Both the position numbers and the translations under genes were made by a program. This document shows positions 58,038 through 64,000 of a stretch of DNA of 64,000 nt, piece after piece. The notes below the pieces were generated by a model. The model was not told the origin of the DNA and did no database searches. It saw only the letters and a list, made by a program, of their open reading frames with translations. Origin of the DNA: Phallusia fumigata (taxonomy: Eukaryota; Chordata; Ascidiacea; Phlebobranchia; Ascidiidae); the NCBI GenBank assembly GCA_008931825.1, contig QXVZ01032917.1, forward strand, positions 72,655 through 136,654, read 5' to 3'. Position 1 is the first letter of the stretch; each line of letters opens with the position of its first letter.

Positions 58038-58320
58038 ATTTATTTGTGAAAGGCTACACGCTTAAATATTTAGCGCGTTGCTGCTTTTTGACATGCAGTT
58101 TTGTAAAAATTTCGTTCAAAATGGTATGAAACGTGCGATTTGTAAAAAGTGGTGCCTTGTACGTGTTATATAACGTGCCTTCTACATGAGTCACAGTCCG
58201 TTGACTTTAATCATCTTTTTTAATATGTATAAACCAGATCTGTCAGTACACCATGTCTGTTTTTTCGGTACGTGCACCTAAACGTGGAACACATTTCGAA
58301 ACCGTTAAAACTTATTTATT
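58038..58320 (+). promoter_or_regulatory. AU-rich motifs downstream of the IL-17-like stop codon
   Basis: ATTTATTT at 58038-58045 and TTATTTATT at 58312-58320 match AUUUA and the UUAUUUAUU nonamer that destabilise cytokine mRNAs. They lie 80 and 354 bases after the stop, within a plausible 3' UTR. No canonical AATAAA was found near, so the transcript end is uncertain. Confidence 0.4.
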
Positions 58321-61300
58321 TACCTTTTGTTTTCCGTGAACTATGTTTGTCGTACATGTTGTGTATATACCCGTGGGAAGCTTGTGCAATATTTTCGCCT
58401 CTATTTATGATCGTTTGCCTTGTCCACAACAAGCCTAAAATCATGTGTTAATCTATAAGCTCTAATGCATTGTACAGCAACCGAACGATTCGTCTAATGT
58501 TCATACCATTCTTCCTCAAATTGTGTCTTAGCCGACAAGAAAATTACTGCAATTGCTCGCAACAGTCCTTTTCGTGACACGTTCGCTGTGTTTTGGTCGG
58601 TGAGTCTGCATTTGTCAAAGTTGGCTGTAATTGCCGATGGTACCCTAAAGTAAGGCGCATCGTTCGTCGTATTGTCGAGTCGTTTATGCACACAGTGTGA
58701 CGCATGCGACCGTATTTGTATCTGTACAAATGATTGCGATTTAGCCGGGCTCTATCCGCCTGGGATGTTTTGTTTGTGAGCGACGATCGTCGGTCGATTT
58801 ACGCCAAATCCCCCGTACGCGTTTGTATGTAAATTTGCGCATTTTCATAATCTTCAAATCGCAGTCGCGCCTGTCACCTGTATTGTGGTGTCGCACGCTT
58901 TCGACACGTGTGCTCTACTTTCGACACCTTTGTTTCGCAAAAATTCATCAGTTCCGTCCTTTGCACTTGAGCCGCTGAGCTTTCGATGTTCTAGAGTCGC
59001 GCCTTTGTTCGTGCAATTAAACCATGCAAGATTTCAAACCGACCAGATGACTTTTCATGTGTTTAATGTGAGATCAGAGGCGTTCGCCGCAAAAACTCCG
59101 TATTACTGTCCCGAAACATTTAAATTTCGTAATTTAGGATGCAAATCTTGAGCTACGTAGATTTTGAGCCGAAAGACTACCGCTGTTATACATAGCACGT
59201 TATAACTTCGCATGCGCCCAGGCATATATAAGGCAAATGCATCAGTAATCTGAATTATCTTGGCTATGAGAACTTACGTGCATTTAGGTCCATGTTACAA
59301 ACCGTTCTAAAATACACGAACATCAAATTTAGGCCGCTTGTGTAGTATAATCTCTAAGTTTGCTTATCAGACACGGAAGCAAAAGTAATAAAACGTTTGC
59401 AAGTTTAAATGTTTGCGGTTTACCACTGACACCTTTAATCACCGCAACTTCCAAGCCACGCCTTGACATTTGGTCCATATACTTAGTCCGTCTGTACCCA
59501 AGATAATAAACTGTTCGGATGTATATTTAAAATTTGCAACATTGAATGTGATAGCATGTGTTCTAGGGCAGCAGCGATTTGTCCCTAAATGAATCGCCAA
59601 GCCCCGACTCAACACCAGTCGACAACCAAGTTTTTTTAATCTGTAAATTTCCCTCGTATAACCGCACCAGACTATGGTAAACATAAGACAAAAAACTGAT
59701 TTAAATATAAGCGTGTGAGCAAATCGACAGTGCATTGTTTGTCGGACAACGATTACCATCAGTAGCAAATATTGTGGCCCTGCTGGTAACACTACAACAA
59801 ACTCGCCAGGGCAAATTGATGAGAGAAATAGCGCCCGTCATTTACGGAAAGCGAAACTATTGATTTGTCCGCATCGAAATTTCACATAATTTTGACCTAA
59901 TATTTACACGCGGGAAGGAAATTTAACGGACACCAATTCCGACTGGTATTTGTGGAAGGCAGCTTTCAGATTTAATCGATCTTGTTGCCCTAAGTTATCC
60001 TAAATTACGATAGCTTATTAAATGAACAAGGATCATTAACTGTTTCGATTTTCCATTTGATGATTCTATTTGAGGGCTTACCACAATTGAACTGTGGCAC
60101 TGCAGGGCAAGTTATAACTTTCGTGAAGTTGACATAATAAACACGTTTTAAAAAACGCTATTGCTCATTCTAACAACATGTGAGGCGAAACGCTTCAAAT
60201 TTAATCTTTTTTTGCTTTTCGAATAATGTGTGTTTTGTGTTTTTGTGAATCATCGCAGATGGCGAGTGGGCCAAGACATTACTAGCTCGTAACATTAGTT
60301 TGTGAACCTTAATGAAGGCAAAATTTATCTAATATAAAAGTGCCTTATAAATCTGGCATTTAAGGCCTTAAAACAATGTATACCGGTCACTAGTCCAAAA
60401 ACAGAAAATGTATGCAAAGATATCGAAGAAAGGTCTTAGGTCACTCAACTACTACAATTTGCGGCAATTAAAGCACGAGTCGTGAACTGAGCTTCCAAAC
60501 TTTGCGAAACAGCATTTTATTCCCGAGACAAAGCCAATCAAATGACGCAACCCGTGTTCTGTTGTCGACCTACCTCTTTCCCCAGGTGCTTGTTGCTCGG
60601 CACTACACCTAAAACTCGATCGCGATATACCCCGCGGTTAGCTGTGACCGCTTTGTGACACGAAGCCAAAGCTAATAAACGTTTTTCGCCCAACTATTAT
60701 CCGAACAAATGACAGCCTCACGCCCAGTTAATAGTGAACCTTAAGGAATTAGCACCCAATGTACCGCCACTCGCCTTTCATGAAAAGCCTGATTACAGAT
60801 TACCATCTGAGAACAATGTCATGGTCCAAGCATAATTGCCAGACTATTATGATCTGAACTGCCAAAATATTTTCTCCCGATTAAGGCGCGGAACTGGCTA
60901 TAAGGTGGCACTTTGTGCAGATAATTATCAATGACAGCGCAAGATTTCGAGCCGCAAAGTTAAGTGTTTATTATTTAAAAGCCAAATATTATTAGAATCA
61001 TGCTAAAAAAATGGCAACAATATTTGCTTTCCTAAGTAATACAGCGGCTGACTGCAATTTAGGACTACTGTGAAAAAAAACCTTTGCATTTTACCACTAA
61101 AGTCACTTGGCTTATCCTGAAACAATAACACGCACTTACAAAGCATCCAAAGATAATCCTTCTTCTCTTAAATACATTCAGTACATTCAGTTGACTACTA
61201 AGTAATTGAGCAAGCTATCAAAACTAACCTATTGTTTTGACTGTTCTTAAAAAAAGATTAGGTGCAATAAATGCATTGTTACATCACAGTTAATAAATAT

Positions 61301-61681
61301 TAGGAGGAAAGTCACAGGGGCAACATGGTAACTGACGCCTAAATTTCAAACAAACAAAAGGTTAGCTTTGTTTTGGATTAAAAACGAAACAAATGATTTC
61401 GTTTGTTAACATCACATATCAAGTTTGTTGTTGTGTCATTTAACGGTGCCCAAACCCCTGGCCCAAACATATTTTTTACTGGCATTTTTTAGTAACTTTT
61501 GGATCTAAATTTGAAAAAAAAATTGCCTTAAAGAGAAAAACTTTAGCCTTCAAATCCACAGCAACATTTCGCATCTTTGATTAACTATTTTATTTATCGC
61601 AGAAAAAACACCCAGTTGGGAAAAGTTAGCATGCGATTTGCCTCCGGCAAAAAGCCACTATAGGTGCTGACTGTAGGGTAC
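58321..61681. other. Intergenic stretch, no supported gene
   Basis: A TATATAAG at 59225-59232 precedes only a 14-codon ORF. A minus frame of 117 codons at 59439-59792 lacks an ATG near its start. No RNA gene or repeat is evident. Confidence 0.35.
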
Positions 61682-61828
61682 CTAGGTAGTGGTGGCAGCA
61701 AAAAAACTAGGGAAATGTACGAATTGATTCCGATCAAGAATCTTCATGTTTGTGTATGGGTCGAGCGTCTCGGACGATTCGGCAAAGTGCTCGACGATTT
61801 GCAGGGTGTTTAGACGAATTTGCGCCAC
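61682..61828 (-). CDS. Terminal exon of an unrecognised gene
   Basis: A clean acceptor (GTCGTTAG) at 61829 opens a 48-codon phase-0 frame, VAQIRLNTLQIVEHFAESSE then TLDPYTNMKILDRNQFVHFP, ending at TAG 61684-61682. Composition is strongly protein-like. Upstream exons should lie at higher coordinates. One weak candidate, 62385-62273, encodes a hydrophobic helix (WILPAAIVISFTSLLFGFAI), but its donor is poor. No family is recognised. Confidence 0.4.
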   Translation of the reverse strand: MAQIRLNTLQIVEHFAESSETLDPYTNMKILDRNQFVHFPSFFAATTT

Positions 61829-63663
61829 CTAACGACACCATTCGTTTAAGATGTTACACTCTAGGGTCGCATTTGTTACAAATTGGCACTTGTTTTATAC
61901 ATAAAATAAACACAGTCTGACGTTTCCGGCTGCCAAACTGCGTTGCTAACGCTGTTACAATCTTGTTACACGTAAACACCTTGTTTAAAAAAAAATTCGA
62001 AACAATCATGCCTTTTGAAGCATTGTACACAAATTTTACAAACACATTTTTAGAAAAAAACGTGCTTAGGTCGATTTAAAATTAAGGTTTTCCAACTTAT
62101 TATTGCTGAAATAGTGATGTAGCTAATTTGCTTAAAACCGCCCTGTTTTAACAACCCTTTGTGTTGTAAAAATGGCTAAATACAATAACGTTTGGTATTT
62201 CGTATCAGCTAATGACAACGTTAACTTGGCGTCAGTTGATATACCTGCTTCTCCATGCATAAAAGAAAATACGCCTTAATCAATTGGTCAAAAAAAGGAC
62301 TCTTAAAAATGGCAAATCCAAAAAGCAATGATGTGAAACTTATGACAATCGCCGCTGGTAAAATCCATTTGAAGTCGCGCAGGAGCTGAAGTTTTATCGT
62401 TATCACGTGACGCAACCCTACTCACTCTTCTGGGAATTCCCCATGCTGCTAAGTTGACTTTCGCGTGGTCCCGCCATTTTACGAACGGATATATTGCGCC
62501 ATTGAGGCGAACTTTCGCAACAATACCTTTGTATTGATTACCCGGGCGAAACAGTAGTTTCTACAGGGCAAATTTCAACGTGTTTTGCGCAACACAACTT
62601 TGTTATCGGTGTTTGTCTTGCAAATAGGCCGGTGACTGGTTTTGATGTGTCCAAAACTCTTAAAAACAGTATCTGCCATGATTCAGGGCGCAACTAGCTG
62701 GAAATTTTAGGTTTTTACAAATGTTTGGGTTTTAGCCTGTAAAAGAAAAAAACTATTTGGTTGAGAGTGTCTTTTTACATAAGTGATTTACTTTCTCATT
62801 GTGTCTAATGTACGACTCAAGCGGGGACGATAATTGAAATGAACGTATTTGTAACTTGCATAACACCTTCCTAGCGCCCGTGTCCTTAAGGAATGTTTAG
62901 TTTTGTCAATGATGTACTTCATTTTTAACAGCTACATTTTGTTCGTAATTTGGTTACCAGTTTTACGCCAAACGGAATCTGTATCTAATTTTTCCAACCT
63001 GGCAAAGCAAAATATTTTTCCCTTTTTAATTTAGTGTTAAAAATGTGGCAAACAAACAATTTCAATGCATGAAGCAAATTTAAAAGTATGTTGATGGAAA
63101 GATGCACACTGGACTGAAATAACTTTTCTGCATATCTTTCAAGACATAAAATTTGCCCAAACGAATTTGTTACTTCTTGCGCGGTAAAAACGTAGTAGAA
63201 CTCCAAAGTACTTTCTCGGGAACATTAGACATTGTGCAAAAAAAACACAAGGGACCGTGTTCTTATTTTCATGACTATGCCAACAACAGAAAATGTATGC
63301 CACGTTCCCTAAGAATATTCATGTACTAATTAGTAGGCCAAACGCCATGTACTTTATGCATGTAACATTGATTTTGCAGAAAATTACTGTTGTACTACAT
63401 GTAAATTAGAAAAACAAATTTCTGTGCAAAGTAGAAACAGTACTATAAGTTTTAGCAAAACCATTTGGTCAAATCTTGTCAGAGAAGAAATCATTTGAAA
63501 GTAAGTGTTTGCAAAAATTGATACATTTCTTGAAACTGGAGGACACTGACTTTCAACCAGCCTAATACACATGAACACCATGCAACAAATGTTAACAAAA
63601 GTGCAGGCTACTGAGATGAGAAACAGTATTTGGTTCTTTTAGGAAGGCAGCATTGTGGTGTTT
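61829..63663. other. Stretch between two minus-strand terminal exons
   Basis: TCACGTGA lies at 62403-62410. The weak membrane-helix exon candidate noted for 61682-61828 lies at 62273-62385. The rest shows short frames only and probably includes the 3' UTR of the gene ending at 63664. Confidence 0.3.
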
Positions 63664-63987
63664 CTAGCCAATGCGAAGAAGTCTATCTAATGAGTTTTCA
63701 AGACTAAAAACAAGCATTGAATTCTGCTCGGAACTGAAGAGTGCATTAATCAGTTTGCGGGCAGCAACTGAAGTAATATTTACCATGACATGGCACTGTT
63801 GATCAGGTGATCGCGGCTTTGATCCAACATACAGTCGAAACTCGCAACTTGGACGGCTCCTGCCTTCAATGCGGCGTCGTAACACATCCTTCGCTAACTC
63901 CGTGTACGATATCAGCTGAACGGGCTTGTCGCGATAAAGTTTTATCGGTTCGTTGGACTTTCCAAGGTCGTAGTAAAACAGCACGCT
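63664..63987 (-). CDS. Partial 3' exon of an unrecognised gene at the right edge
   Basis: The frame is open from the window edge to TAG 63666-63664. A good acceptor (CTCTCCCAG) precedes 63987 in phase 0, giving 107 residues: SVLFYYDLGKSNEPIKLYRD..., a basic middle (AKDVLRRRIEGRSRPSCEF), and LINALFSSEQNSMLVFSLEN near the end. Composition and CpG codons look coding. There is no membrane helix. The gene continues beyond the window, and I do not recognise the domain. Confidence 0.55.
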   Translation of the reverse strand, partial: SVLFYYDLGKSNEPIKLYRDKPVQLISYTELAKDVLRRRIEGRSRPSCEFRLYVGSKPRSPDQQCHVMVNITSVAARKLINALFSSEQNSMLVFSLENSLDRLLRIG

Positions 63988-64000
63988 CTGGGAGAGCCTT

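Noticed and set aside
59439-59792. 117-codon minus-strand ORF with a hydrophobic segment
   Set aside because: No ATG at the start of the open frame and no supporting context; AT-rich chance ORF is likely.

Overview
The window looks like AT-rich animal nuclear DNA. Introns are short to moderate with GT-AG borders, CpG is not depleted, and the genes include an IL-17-type cytokine, a Ly6/uPAR GPI protein, a relaxin-receptor-like GPCR and a DUF294 nucleotidyltransferase/TPR protein. I infer an invertebrate deuterostome, most likely a tunicate such as an ascidian. This rests on gene content and compactness, not on a marker.

Left part (1-16 kb), gene-rich. It holds the 3' exons of an unrecognised plus-strand gene (106-1155), a single-exon rhodopsin-class receptor related to relaxin receptors (2662-4101), and an intronless DUF294/TPR/membrane gene that looks broken (5302-7908). 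A nine-exon minus-strand gene (14881 down to 9042) encodes a coiled-coil protein with a C-terminal Death domain. Small non-autonomous DNA transposons lie between them: a TTAA-flanked foldback element at 1522-1730 and hAT-like elements near 5.1 kb and 19.7 kb.

Middle (16.5-42 kb and 44-53.8 kb), gene-poor. I found only short candidate exons, small ORFs, tRNA-like fragments, hairpins and strong palindromic factor sites (TGACGTCA, TCACGTGA, RFX X-boxes). These stretches may be regulatory or intronic.

Right part. A four-exon Ly6/uPAR GPI-anchored protein gene lies at 42307-43901. A five-exon IL-17-family cytokine gene lies at 53968-57958, with a clear TATA promoter and AU-rich motifs downstream. 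Two minus-strand terminal exons of unrecognised genes lie at 61682-61828 and 63664-63987, the latter running in from beyond the right edge.

The IL-17 cytokine and the Death-domain protein could both serve innate immune signalling, but nothing in the sequence links them directly. All spliced models were built by eye from splice signals and phase agreement.
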